Origin: Chryseobacterium cupriresistens
Lineage (GTDB): Bacteria; Bacteroidota; Bacteroidia; Flavobacteriales; Weeksellaceae
Direction: 5' to 3'
Length of the DNA: 64,000 nucleotides
Assembly (NCBI RefSeq): GCF_046614675.1
Contig: NZ_JBKKJT010000002.1
Coordinates: forward strand, 310,001-374,000
Shown here: positions 47,229 through 56,967 of the stretch, piece by piece
Layout of the letters: each line of letters opens with the position of its first letter
How positions within the stretch are numbered: the first letter of the stretch is position 1
Notes under the pieces: model-generated
Told to the model about the DNA's origin: nothing
Seen by the model: the letters and a program-made list of their open reading frames with translations, nothing else
The model's database searches: none
Translations under genes and position numbers: made by a program

Positions 47229-47903
47229 TCAGCGTCTAAATCCTCTGCTTTTTTTAGGAGATTCTTGCCTTTCTCCGAATTTTAGCAATGGATCATTGAC
47301 CGCTTTTTTTAATCGCTCACTCATCGTATCCATATCAACTTTCTTTCCTTTCAGTATATTCACTTTTGCATCCATGTCTATGTTGTCATGGTACAATAAA
47401 GCGTATGAAGCCATTACAGGGTTGCCATTGTATTTGTTTTGATAAGATTCCAGATAAATCTTAAGCGGATTGTGTTCCAAGAGAAAATGCATATCGATGA
47501 AATCTTTTATCCGTGTACCATTTTGAAAAATAGCATGAAGTTTCATCGCTCCTATATCCTCTAGTGATACTAACCTTACACCTTCCTTTGTCTCAAAAGC
47601 TTTTTGTAATGGATATTGATGTGCTAGAATATCGACCTTGACCTCACCTATATCAAGCAGGATTGTATTGCTAAATATATCCCTTACCTTCACCGTAGGA
47701 TGTTTGCCTGTCAAATGTTTTAGCAGGGCTTGCTCATCAAACTCTTTAGTGGAGAACAGGTCTATATCGATGCTCAATCTATGACCGATTTGAAGGCTCA
47801 AAGAAGTTCCTCCAACGAGATTAAAATCTTTTAGTATTTCATCTTTCATCAACCTTTGGAGAAGTTCCCACATTTCCTTACTGACAGTTTCCTTATGGAG
47901 CAT
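47229..47903 (-). CDS. AbiEii/AbiGii-type nucleotidyltransferase (type IV toxin family)
   Basis: 224 aa from the ATG at 47903; the frame extends 32 codons further up, but that stretch is poorly coding. The nucleotidyltransferase signature is intact: NLVGGTSLSLQIGHR (residues 28-42) then SIDIDLFS (44-51), the DxD metal site. A later Asp strand is VKVDILAHQYPL, and KLHAIFQNGTRIKDFIDMHFL is the conserved Lys/Asp-rich helix of the family. Members of this group act as toxins by modifying tRNA or other targets, or give phage abortive infection. With the small gene downstream it probably forms a two-gene toxin-antitoxin or anti-phage unit. Confidence 0.85.
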   Translation of the reverse strand: MLHKETVSKEMWELLQRLMKDEILKDFNLVGGTSLSLQIGHRLSIDIDLFSTKEFDEQALLKHLTGKHPTVKVRDIFSNTILLDIGEVKVDILAHQYPLQKAFETKEGVRLVSLEDIGAMKLHAIFQNGTRIKDFIDMHFLLEHNPLKIYLESYQNKYNGNPVMASYALLYHDNIDMDAKVNILKGKKVDMDTMSERLKKAVNDPLLKFGERQESPKKSRGFRR

Positions 47904-48675
47904 AATTTCATTTTTCAGAAAATTAATCCTGAAAATGAGGTATGTCTGTACAATGACAGTGCGAGGAACTATTTGGCTTCGATTGTCAATGAAAGTCAAA
48001 ATTAGAAGCCTTTTATTGATGCAGATATTAAGGATTGAGCTTAAAAATTTTTCTGTTGTAGCGAAGTAAGTATATACCTATTTTTAGAAACTCACCTTTT
48101 AGGAGGAAACCTTAAAATAGGTTTGTGCTTTTTAAACCATTAATCGAAATTAAGGGTACTTTGTGAAAAGTAATTTATTTTAAATTTTGTTTTAAGAACA
48201 AATCTATTGTTTATTAAAAATGCGTGCGATTTACAACTATGCGGAAAAGTTAGGAGCTCATTCGCAACTTTGAAATTCCTTACGTCCTAACAAAGTTGCT
48301 GCTTCGCTCTGTGAGACTTTTTAAATTAGTATGAGATTTTGTTTTAGCCTATGAATATGATTTTAATTGATAATTCTCTTTTTTAAGAGAACAAAAAAAC
48401 ATTACTTGAATGCAGTTTTCTATATCTTTTGTTTCAATAACCAGTACATATCGAGAGTAAAATTATATATACATTTTTTCTTTTACACTTGTGTAGTAGT
48501 AAAATTTATTATTAAAGCGACATTGTTTGACGTCATGCTGATATAGCTTTGTACTATGATACAATTTACTTACGCAATACAACATATATTAATAAAAGTT
48601 TATGAAAATATGGGTTTTTTACGGAGTATGTATATGAAGTATTAGCTATATTTTTACACGTCAATTACACAATCT
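47904..48675. other. Gene-free region with a hairpin and a pseudoknot-like repeat
   Basis: No supported gene. A 9-bp inverted repeat ACCTATTTT/AAAATAGGT lies at 48076-48122, and an interleaved pair of inverted repeats at 48249-48299. The promoter of the T9SS/RHS cluster should be in the last ~150 bases, but I could not place one with confidence. Confidence 0.5.
48249..48299. repeat. Interleaved inverted repeats (pseudoknot layout)
   Basis: GTTAGGA (48249-48255) pairs with TCCTAAC (48285-48291), and GCAACTTTG (48264-48272) pairs with CAAAGTTGC (48291-48299). The arms occur in the order a-b-a'-b', which on one strand gives an H-type pseudoknot rather than nested hairpins. Confidence 0.5.
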
Positions 48676-50298
48676 ATGAGAAAAATTTATCAGTGTGCAT
48701 TTATGTTATGCACAATCCTGAGAATATCTGCTCAGGAAGTGGTGTGGCAGAAAGATATCAAATCCTCCACCCAGGATTTTTTAAGCCAAGTTACCACAAC
48801 AATCGATCAGCAGTATCTGATTACGGGAAGCTCAATTCAGAGCGACAAATTGCAACAAGGAAGCAAGAAGAACAACGGCTACGATTTTCATCTTATCAAA
48901 CTCGACCAACAGGGAGAAGAGGTTTGGGAAAAATACTTTTCCGGGCAGAATCATGATTATCTGTCTGCAACTGTTACTACACAGGATGGTGGATTTCTTT
49001 TGGCTGGCACCAGTTATTCTTCCAAAGGTTTAGATAAAAAAGACAACTCTAAAGGCGGATCGGATATCTGGTTGATCAGAATCAATGAATTTGGCGACGA
49101 ATTATGGCAAAAAACATTGGCAACTTCTTCAGATGAAGAAGCAAGAGCGGTGATCCAAACCACCGATTTAGGATTCTTTGTTGCTGGTAATGTACAAAAT
49201 GCTGCAAAGGGTTATGGCTCCAAAGATGTCTTGATCACGCTACTCGACAAAGATGGAAAAGAATTGTCCCAGCTTATTTTGGGAGGAAAAGGTCTTGATG
49301 AAGTTGAGAAAATGATTCCCACGAAAGATGGCGGAGCCTTACTGGGAATTTATTCAAGAAGCTCCGAGGTCCGTGATTCAGGTTCCGGTGTCAGAAACCC
49401 TGAAAGTAGATCTTCATCTGAAAATACAGCTACCCGTACCCTTACCTCTGTAACCTCCAAACAAAGCAGCAATTATGGTGAAGGAGATTACTGGATCGTA
49501 AAACTTGACAAGAACGGAAAAATAGAATGGGAAAAGAACTATGGCGGAAAAGGAGATGATCATATGAGGACTTTAGCCCTGACTTCAACAGGTTATATCA
49601 TTGGTGGAGAATCCAGATCCGAAAGATCAGGAAACAAAACGGTAGGTATCCAAGAAGGCACAGACCTTTGGCTGATTTCTTTAAATGAAAGAGGCGATGA
49701 ACAGTGGCAAAAATCTTACAACTTCAAAAACCATGATGTCTTAATGGGAATGAGCGTCATTCATTCAGCAGATGACAAATCTTCCAAAGGAATTTTGTTA
49801 GGCGGTTATACCCAGGCTGAAGGCAGAATAGAAAAGGATGATGAAACGTTCTGGATGCTGTATCTGGATCAGAATGGTAATGAGCAGTGGCGAAAGCATG
49901 TGGCAGGAGAATCAAGGCAGAGAGAGGAAAGACTTTCAGATTTGAAACTGAACCGGGATGGTTCTATCATATTGGCCGGGACCAGCGCCAAAGAACTGGG
50001 GAAAGAGAACTGGAAGATTGTGAAACTGGGAGATAAGCAGGTCAACCAGCTGATCGAGAAGCAAGATATCAAGATTTATCCGAACCCGGTATCCGATTAT
50101 GCTTATGTAGAAATCGGCTTTGATTTCAAAGAAGCTGATATTCTGCTGTATGATATGAGCGGAAGGCAGCTTCAGAGTCTGAAGACAAAGAATAATGTGA
50201 CCAAGATTAATACACAGAACCTTGTACAGGGCGCTTATCTGGTGACGATAAAAACTGATAATAACAAAACAGCGAATGCAAAATTGATTAAAAAATAA
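48676..50298 (+). CDS. T9SS type A secreted protein of the RHS cluster
   Basis: 540 aa. Signal peptide MRKIYQCAFMLCTILRISAQ, then repeated beta segments with a (I/L)xKLDxxGxxxWxKxxG pattern (for example WIVKLDKNGKIEWEKNYGG), probably propeller blades. Residues ~233-257 hold an odd Ser/Arg/Glu-rich insert. The C-terminal ~75 residues are a type A T9SS domain (KIYPNPVSDYAYVEIGF, YDMSGRQLQSLK, LVQGAYLVTIK and KLIKK). It is the first gene of a tight same-strand run with two RHS-type proteins (12 and 5 base gaps), so it may be exported with them or help deliver them. Confidence 0.85.
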   Translation: MRKIYQCAFMLCTILRISAQEVVWQKDIKSSTQDFLSQVTTTIDQQYLITGSSIQSDKLQQGSKKNNGYDFHLIKLDQQGEEVWEKYFSGQNHDYLSATVTTQDGGFLLAGTSYSSKGLDKKDNSKGGSDIWLIRINEFGDELWQKTLATSSDEEARAVIQTTDLGFFVAGNVQNAAKGYGSKDVLITLLDKDGKELSQLILGGKGLDEVEKMIPTKDGGALLGIYSRSSEVRDSGSGVRNPESRSSSENTATRTLTSVTSKQSSNYGEGDYWIVKLDKNGKIEWEKNYGGKGDDHMRTLALTSTGYIIGGESRSERSGNKTVGIQEGTDLWLISLNERGDEQWQKSYNFKNHDVLMGMSVIHSADDKSSKGILLGGYTQAEGRIEKDDETFWMLYLDQNGNEQWRKHVAGESRQREERLSDLKLNRDGSIILAGTSAKELGKENWKIVKLGDKQVNQLIEKQDIKIYPNPVSDYAYVEIGFDFKEADILLYDMSGRQLQSLKTKNNVTKINTQNLVQGAYLVTIKTDNNKTANAKLIKK

Positions 50299-50310
50299 AA
50301 ACTAAGAATC

Positions 50311-52659
50311 ATGAAAAAAACAATTATGCTACTAGGGATAATATCATGTATATTTTCTCAAAATGCAGCAGCACAACAGAGTGGCATTAATTTTGGCGAG
50401 TTACCTAGGCCTGTGCCGACGGTTTCGTCGCTTGCATCTTATAATAATGTCTCACAAACTAACGCAACAGGATTACCTGAAATATCTATACCTCTTTTGC
50501 AACTACCATCTAAAAGTCAGGACATTCAATTGAATATTTCCTTATCCTATAACCTGTTGAATATAAAAAGAGATGAACCTGCAGCTGACATTGGTACGGG
50601 ATGGTCATTATTTAGTGGCGGAGTTATTTCCCGAAATATTGTTGATGAATTAGATGAAAGATACTATGATGTTACGCTTAATGGTTATGAAAAAAATCAG
50701 TTTGATGATATTTATTATTATAATATACCTGGGATTTCTGGCAAGTTTAAGTTTGTACGAGATGTGAATACTAACTCTTTTCAGTTGATTAATCTTTCAG
50801 CCAATAAAGTAAAAATAGAATATACACGTACTTCTAATACAGCAACACTTGTTTTAAACTCTTTCACTATTACTGATGCAAAAGGGAATAAGTTTTTATT
50901 TAATGATTACAGTTTGGCCAACCTAAATGGTGATCCTTATGGGGGATCTAATGAATACCGTTCTGCTTTTTTTCTGAGTAAGATTTTAGATGCCAATAAT
51001 GTAGAAATAGCCACTTTTACTTATGAGAAAAGAAGTAAAAATAAAGTCTACCTTCCTGACAAAAAAATATATCAATTTTGCAAATTAAAATCTATTGTAT
51101 CACCAGGGTTTGGTAAGATAGAGTATGACTATATTTTTGATGAAGCGTGGAAAATGAACGATCCTTATCAGGTACAAAAAATTGTTTTGAAGGATTGGAA
51201 TGGCCATCTCATTTCTGGTTATAATTTTGACTATTCATATTTCCAATATGAAGATATACAGCTGGAGGGAGGTCCTATGGAATATATCTACAAAAGGGCA
51301 TTAGAGAAAGTAAAAAAACTAGATAGAAACGGAGCTGTTTCTGAAACCACAGAGCTAACCTATAATTACGCTGAACTGGACCCTCCACTGAAACGCTTAA
51401 TTACTCCAACTAAAGGTGTAATACAATATGAATTTACAGATGGCAGGGTAATGTCCATCAAGCATTATACATCACCTGCAGAGGTAATCCCAGCAAAATC
51501 TGTAAGGTATGATTATTCTAATTTTACAAATCCCAATATTTCATCAGGCAAAGCATTCTTAATAGAGATGGGCATTGACAATGCCTCATATAATCTTTAT
51601 AGAAATGTGAAAGTTATTGATGATAATAACGGCTATACTAAATATTATTATAAAACACCTGATGATTTTCCTCAGACATCCTATACAGGTGGAGGAACAA
51701 ATGATAAATTTTGGCCATATTACAGCACTGTGAGTGGTGGGCTTTTGGAAAAAAAAGAGATATATGATGCTCATGACAGGCTTTTGTTGACTGAGCAAAG
51801 TGATTATCTTTTTGAGAACATTCCGGGTGCTGTAGATTATCTGCTTTTTGATGATAAATATTCTAATATTAAAACCTTTTCTAAATCCATATGGCTTAAG
51901 AAACTTACAAATACCTCCACTGTTTACATTAACAATAATCCAAGTATAGAAGAACAGCTAGAAACAGAATATTCTATTTTTAATTTTCAGCCTTCAAAAA
52001 CAAAAAAGACTGTTGATGGTATAATAGAAGAACAAATATTGAACTATCCGGAAACAGGATATTCTAATCTTTCCAATGCTCATATTTTGAGTATTCCGGT
52101 AACAACTGAAGAAAAAAATGATGGGAAACTTGTTTCCAAGGTAGAAACGAAATATGATAACACAAATAATACATTACCATCTTCAATATTAGCAACTAAC
52201 ATAAGTGATGGCACCATAAAAACTACTATGAGATTCGATCTGTATGATGACAGAGGAAATCTTATACAGTTCACGCCTTCCGTAGGTATTCCTACAGCTA
52301 TTGTGTATGGATACAATAAAACGCAACCTATTGCTAAAATAGAAGGAGCAACTTATGCGCAGATATCACCCTATATTCAGCCTATTATAGACGCTTCCAA
52401 CTTGGATGCTCAAAATCCGGACACTGAACTTGCATTACTTTTGGCATTTGATAATTTCAGAAAAACTCCCGAATTAAAGAATTTTCAAATTACAACGATA
52501 AGCTATGATCCTCTTATAGGCATTACAACAACTACTCCTCCAAATGGAATTAGAGAAATTTACAGATATAATGTCAACAATCAGTTGGAGAAAATTGTAG
52601 TTATTGTGGACACGAAGGAAGTTGTTCTAAAAGAATATCGATACAATTATAAAAACTAA
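50311..52659 (+). CDS. Secreted RHS/SpvB-like protein, N-terminal half of a two-gene RHS system
   Basis: 782 aa with signal peptide MKKTIMLLGIISCIFSQNAAA. The mature protein begins with the block ISLSYNLLNIKRDEPAADIGTGWSLFSGG (about residues 70-98). This resembles the RHS/SpvB/TcaC start seen in many Flavobacteriia, where a large RHS shell is split over two proteins. Later segments, such as YGYNKTQPIAKIEGATYAQI and REIYRYNVNNQLEKIVVIVD, are YD-repeat-like. No C-terminal toxin domain is seen, and the next gene starts 5 bases downstream. It probably supplies part of the RHS cocoon for the effector encoded next. Confidence 0.8.
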   Translation: MKKTIMLLGIISCIFSQNAAAQQSGINFGELPRPVPTVSSLASYNNVSQTNATGLPEISIPLLQLPSKSQDIQLNISLSYNLLNIKRDEPAADIGTGWSLFSGGVISRNIVDELDERYYDVTLNGYEKNQFDDIYYYNIPGISGKFKFVRDVNTNSFQLINLSANKVKIEYTRTSNTATLVLNSFTITDAKGNKFLFNDYSLANLNGDPYGGSNEYRSAFFLSKILDANNVEIATFTYEKRSKNKVYLPDKKIYQFCKLKSIVSPGFGKIEYDYIFDEAWKMNDPYQVQKIVLKDWNGHLISGYNFDYSYFQYEDIQLEGGPMEYIYKRALEKVKKLDRNGAVSETTELTYNYAELDPPLKRLITPTKGVIQYEFTDGRVMSIKHYTSPAEVIPAKSVRYDYSNFTNPNISSGKAFLIEMGIDNASYNLYRNVKVIDDNNGYTKYYYKTPDDFPQTSYTGGGTNDKFWPYYSTVSGGLLEKKEIYDAHDRLLLTEQSDYLFENIPGAVDYLLFDDKYSNIKTFSKSIWLKKLTNTSTVYINNNPSIEEQLETEYSIFNFQPSKTKKTVDGIIEEQILNYPETGYSNLSNAHILSIPVTTEEKNDGKLVSKVETKYDNTNNTLPSSILATNISDGTIKTTMRFDLYDDRGNLIQFTPSVGIPTAIVYGYNKTQPIAKIEGATYAQISPYIQPIIDASNLDAQNPDTELALLLAFDNFRKTPELKNFQITTISYDPLIGITTTTPPNGIREIYRYNVNNQLEKIVVIVDTKEVVLKEYRYNYKN

Positions 52660-52664
52660 ACACA

Positions 52665-55600
52665 ATGAAGAATATATTATTACTGCCTGGTTTGTTAGCG
52701 GCAGGCGTTAGCTATGCTCAGACTAATCTGACGTTAACAGAAAATTTCATATATGAAAAAAATTGCTTAACAGAAGATTGTTCCAAAAAAACAGAATCTG
52801 TACAATACTTTGATGGACTTGGAAGATTAAATCAAAGTATTAGTATAAAAGCAACACCAACCGGAAAAGATATTGCTATTCCTGTAGAATATGATGCTCA
52901 TGGAAGACAGCTGAAAAGCTATCTGCCTATTCCACAATCAGGAACCCAGAATGGAGGAATTTATCCTTCACCAGTTTCCAATGCTCCCTCTCAGTATGGA
53001 AATGAAAAAATATATGCTGAAAAAATCTTGGAACCATCTCCTTTAGGAAGAATTCTGGAACAAAAACAAGTTGGTAACGATTGGACAGGCCACCCTTTAC
53101 AATTCTCCTATGCAGCTAATAAATCTGCGGATGAAGTGAAGAAATATACAATTGTTACAACATGGAAGGAAGGAAGAACAAACAGTGAATTAAGCATTTC
53201 AGGAGTTTATTTAGATAATACATTGTATAAATCTACGGTTACTGATGAAGATGGTAATGTAACAATCTTATTCAAAAACAAAAAAGGTCAAACCATATTA
53301 ACAAGGAAAAAAGACGGAACTCAAAATGTAGATACTTATCAGGTGTATAATGAGTATGGCCATTTGGTATACATTATTCCTCCTTTAGCATCCACCTCTG
53401 CACTGAGTTCATCAGTGTTAGATAACCTCTGTTATCAATACCGATATGATGGATGGAACCGATTGGTCGAAAAGAAAATTCCCGGAAAAGATTGGGAATA
53501 TATGGTATATGACAAGCAGAATAGGCTGGTGCTAGCACAGGATGCAAATTTAAGAACCGTCAATAATAATTTTGCTGATAAAGGTTGGATATTTACCAAG
53601 TATGATCAGTTTGGTAGAGTGGTCTATACTGGATTTTTTTCTGATACAGCAACACGACCGGCAATGCAAACCATGATAGATAATATCTCTACCAATGTGG
53701 CGAATAACGAAGAAAGAAGTACAATACCTTTTACCCAAAACGGAATGGATGTTTATTATACTAAAAATGCTTTTCCAACGGGAAATATGAAGATTTTGAG
53801 CGTTAATTACTATGATACCTACCCTCCATATAGTTTTAATCCGGCTTTCCCTTCAACAATTATGGGAAAGGCTCTACTTTCCGATAATTCAACTGCCAAT
53901 CCAACAAGTACCAAAAACCTTCCAGTCATGAACCTGATTAAAAATATTGAAGATGAAAACTGGACAAAAAACTATGTCTATTACGACACCAAAGGAAGGA
54001 CAATTGGTACTCATTCCATTAATCATTTCGGAGGGTATACTAAAACAGAATCTGACTTAGATTTTGCTGGTGTTCTACAAAAAAGTACTGCATATCATGT
54101 GAGAAGACCTGGTGAATTGGGAGTAACGATTAAACAGCGTTATATTTACGATTCTGGAAACAGACTTTTGCGCCATTACCATCAGGTAGATGATAAACCG
54201 GAAGAATTATTATTGGAAAATACTTATAATGAACTTTCTCAATTAACTAATAAAAAAGTCGGAAATAATCTTCAAAGTATTGATTATAATTACAATATCC
54301 GTGGTTGGCTCACTGAAGTCAATAAAAACCAAATGACATTAGCTGATCTGGGAGGCAAACTGTTTACTTATCGAATAAAATACAATATAAAAGAAGGGAT
54401 TAATAATCCTGATCCAACACAATTTGCCGGGAAAAATGTAACTCCAAAGTATAACGGTGATATTGCAGAAGTAGATTGGAGGGCTGTAGAGAATTTAGGT
54501 GTATATCCATCACTAACTCCCAAAAGATATGGCTATGCTTATGATTCATTAAGCAGGCTTACAGCAGGTTACTACCAGAATCCAAATAATCCGTATAGTA
54601 AAGAAAATACAGAGTCATTATCCTATGATCTGAACGGAAATATCAATCAATTGTCCAGGACCGCCGTAACGGAAAGTGGAAGCAATACAGCAACAGTAAT
54701 CGATAACCTGAATTATACCTATATCGGAAATCAGGTAAAGAGTATTTCCGATACATCCAATAACCCTACAGGTTATGAAGGAGGAGGGAACACCATTGCT
54801 TATGACCAGAATGGTAATATGCTTACCATGCCGGATAAAGGAATTAGTTCTATCAAATACAACCATCTGAATCTACCCAATTATTTGAATGTTAATAAAT
54901 ATGGAAATGAAGATGTTACTATAGTTACTAAGTACAGGGCAGATGGAGCAAAGCTTAGAAAGGAAAATACAACAACCATTGCAGGGTATAATGGTTTTAT
55001 AACGACAAAAAAAACAACGGATTATCTGGACGGGTTTCAATACTTAAGAAATGAGGCTATTAATCCAGGAGGAGGGCTGGAAGAATTATCCCTTTCGGCA
55101 AGGGCAATGCAGCCGCAAGCCTTTTCAATTGATGCGAGGGGAATTTTCAACACTTCTAAAACTCCAGAATTACAATTTTTTGCAACCGCAGAAGGGTTTT
55201 ATGATTATCAGAAAGATCAGTATATTTACCAATACAAAGATCATATTGGGAATGTAAGGGTTTCTTATGGAAGAAATAGTGCAGGTGTTCTTGAAATTGT
55301 AGATAGCAATGACTTTTATCCTTTCGGGATGAATCATCTGAAAACCGGAAATGCTTTTTTTGGCTATGGTAGTTATAAAAATAATAAATATAACGGTAAA
55401 GAATTGCAGGAAACAGGAATGTATAGTTACGGCTGGCGAGAATATATGCCAGATATTGGTAAATGGAATGGAATAGATCAGCTGGCAGAAAGCTATCATT
55501 CTACAAGTCCTTATGCTTACGTTGCCAATGATCCTATATCGAATTTTGACGTAGATGGTAGATGGTTTAATGATGATGGAAGTATAGACACTTCAGGATA

Positions 55601-56384
55601 TACACCAGGAATTAAAGTGGGTAAAGCTTACATGTCACAGTTTGTAGGGATAGACCCGAATGATGGTTCGGGTAGTGGAGGTGGAGATGGTGTAACATTA
55701 GGAGCTTTAATGGATGCACTACAGGGGGTGGGCGATCCTTTACCTACCACGTTAAACTTTGTGTTTCAGTTTGGTGAATGGGATTATGTATATACGGAGA
55801 AGAAAGGAATGTTGAAAGGATCAAAAGGTGCAGAGTTTTCTTCGGAATCTAGATTAGAAAATAATCCGTATAATAATAAATATTTTAATACCGATGATTT
55901 TAAAAAAATCAATAATATGATTTCTTCTCTTAATATTGCTATTACAGTTATAAAACTGAAAAATGGGGAGTATAGTATCAGTACAAGCAAAAATCCTAGT
56001 GCTTATGACAGTAGTGCTTATGATGCTAAATCAGAAGGAACTGCAAACATACAATATATAAGTAATGGTAAGGGAGTTTTAAATATTCAGTTTCAAATTA
56101 GTAATAAAGAACAAGCTATAGAAAAGAAAGTATGGGAATTAGATACAAAAGTAAATGTAAAAAACTCGCATACAGCATATATGACAGTTTCTTATCCCTT
56201 TAAAGTTACAGAGAATAAAGGAAAAACATCTTTACAATTTGGACGTCCAACTAATTATCAGTCATATAATCTTAATACTTTAATGATTGCAGAAGGAATC
56301 CGATATATACCACTTCTTAAATATGAGTTTTTAGGACCTCCTATCCAGACCAGAGATTATAATTATCAAATAAAAAATAAATAA
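52665..56384 (+). CDS. Secreted RHS-repeat protein with variable C-terminal domain (DUF6443 type)
   Basis: 1239 aa. Signal peptide MKNILLLPGLLAAGVSYAQ, then a DUF6443-like start (YFDGLGRLNQSISIKATPTGKD, about residues 48-69). Many YD/RHS repeats follow (YDKQNRLVLAQD, YDSLSRLTAGYY, IRGWLTEVN and others). The RHS-associated core runs from about 860 to 965: YKDHIGNVRVSYG, FYPFGMNHLK, KYNGKELQETGMYSYGWREYMPDIGKW and YAYVANDPISNFDVDGR. The last ~270 residues are unique and form the variable tip, which in this family is usually a toxin; I cannot assign its activity. Two paralogous small genes directly downstream are candidates for immunity. Confidence 0.88.
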   Translation: MKNILLLPGLLAAGVSYAQTNLTLTENFIYEKNCLTEDCSKKTESVQYFDGLGRLNQSISIKATPTGKDIAIPVEYDAHGRQLKSYLPIPQSGTQNGGIYPSPVSNAPSQYGNEKIYAEKILEPSPLGRILEQKQVGNDWTGHPLQFSYAANKSADEVKKYTIVTTWKEGRTNSELSISGVYLDNTLYKSTVTDEDGNVTILFKNKKGQTILTRKKDGTQNVDTYQVYNEYGHLVYIIPPLASTSALSSSVLDNLCYQYRYDGWNRLVEKKIPGKDWEYMVYDKQNRLVLAQDANLRTVNNNFADKGWIFTKYDQFGRVVYTGFFSDTATRPAMQTMIDNISTNVANNEERSTIPFTQNGMDVYYTKNAFPTGNMKILSVNYYDTYPPYSFNPAFPSTIMGKALLSDNSTANPTSTKNLPVMNLIKNIEDENWTKNYVYYDTKGRTIGTHSINHFGGYTKTESDLDFAGVLQKSTAYHVRRPGELGVTIKQRYIYDSGNRLLRHYHQVDDKPEELLLENTYNELSQLTNKKVGNNLQSIDYNYNIRGWLTEVNKNQMTLADLGGKLFTYRIKYNIKEGINNPDPTQFAGKNVTPKYNGDIAEVDWRAVENLGVYPSLTPKRYGYAYDSLSRLTAGYYQNPNNPYSKENTESLSYDLNGNINQLSRTAVTESGSNTATVIDNLNYTYIGNQVKSISDTSNNPTGYEGGGNTIAYDQNGNMLTMPDKGISSIKYNHLNLPNYLNVNKYGNEDVTIVTKYRADGAKLRKENTTTIAGYNGFITTKKTTDYLDGFQYLRNEAINPGGGLEELSLSARAMQPQAFSIDARGIFNTSKTPELQFFATAEGFYDYQKDQYIYQYKDHIGNVRVSYGRNSAGVLEIVDSNDFYPFGMNHLKTGNAFFGYGSYKNNKYNGKELQETGMYSYGWREYMPDIGKWNGIDQLAESYHSTSPYAYVANDPISNFDVDGRWFNDDGSIDTSGYTPGIKVGKAYMSQFVGIDPNDGSGSGGGDGVTLGALMDALQGVGDPLPTTLNFVFQFGEWDYVYTEKKGMLKGSKGAEFSSESRLENNPYNNKYFNTDDFKKINNMISSLNIAITVIKLKNGEYSISTSKNPSAYDSSAYDAKSEGTANIQYISNGKGVLNIQFQISNKEQAIEKKVWELDTKVNVKNSHTAYMTVSYPFKVTENKGKTSLQFGRPTNYQSYNLNTLMIAEGIRYIPLLKYEFLGPPIQTRDYNYQIKNK

Positions 56385-56386
56385 TA

Positions 56387-56914
56387 ATGAAAAAGAATAT
56401 AATAATATTATTATGTTTAATAATTGTATATCAAATAGGAATATACATATACCATCAACATCAATATAAGAAGTTTGAAGAGTTTTTGATGGGAGCCAGA
56501 GTTTATGGTACCAAGAAAATTATTTTAGATCAAACATTTGACGATACAAATAAGAAAAATAATGTAAAAGATTATACATACACTTTTTTTCTGGAAAATA
56601 AGAATAATAAGGATATTTCAAAGAGTTTCCATGTAACAACTTCAATTAAGAATGGTAAAATTGTTGGAGGAGGAGGTGGAAGTGATCTAGATAATTTTAC
56701 GAAATATTTTGGAGTAAAAAATAAAATATATCTAAGTCAGATACCAAATAAAACATCCTCGTATTATTTGGCAATAGAATATGAAAAAAAAAAACAAATA
56801 CGATATTATCTTGAAATAACAGAAAAGTTAGAAAATAACATTTATACTATATATTTTAAAAGCTATGCGCCAAAGATGATTTTAAATGCTAAAAATCAAT
56901 ATATAAAAGACTAA
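56387..56914 (+). CDS. Small membrane-anchored protein, possible immunity protein (copy 1)
   Basis: 175 aa starting 2 bases after the RHS gene stop. One N-terminal membrane segment (IIILLCLIIVYQIGIYIY) is followed by a soluble domain of about 145 residues with YTYTFFLENK, VTTSIKNGKIVGGGGGSDLD and YYLEITEKLENNIYTIYFKSY. The protein is clearly paralogous to the next gene (56968). Tight coupling to the RHS gene and the anchor facing the periplasm are what one expects of an immunity protein that blocks a periplasm-delivered effector. No family is recognised. Confidence 0.6.
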   Translation: MKKNIIILLCLIIVYQIGIYIYHQHQYKKFEEFLMGARVYGTKKIILDQTFDDTNKKNNVKDYTYTFFLENKNNKDISKSFHVTTSIKNGKIVGGGGGSDLDNFTKYFGVKNKIYLSQIPNKTSSYYLAIEYEKKKQIRYYLEITEKLENNIYTIYFKSYAPKMILNAKNQYIKD

Positions 56915-56922
56915 TTATTATG

Positions 56923-56947
56923 CAAGAGTAGAAATGTTCTACTCTTG
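56923..56947 (+). repeat. 11-bp perfect hairpin between the paralogous small genes
   Basis: CAAGAGTAGAA (56923-56933) and TTCTACTCTTG (56937-56947) with a 3-nt loop. It lacks a T run, so it may be an attenuator or transcript stabiliser rather than a terminator. Confidence 0.55.
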
Positions 56948-56967
56948 TGTTAATAGCACAATTAATA

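Noticed and set aside
56923..56947. Terminator between the two candidate immunity genes
   Set aside because: The hairpin is perfect but has no T run, and the second gene has no clear promoter, so read-through is more likely.
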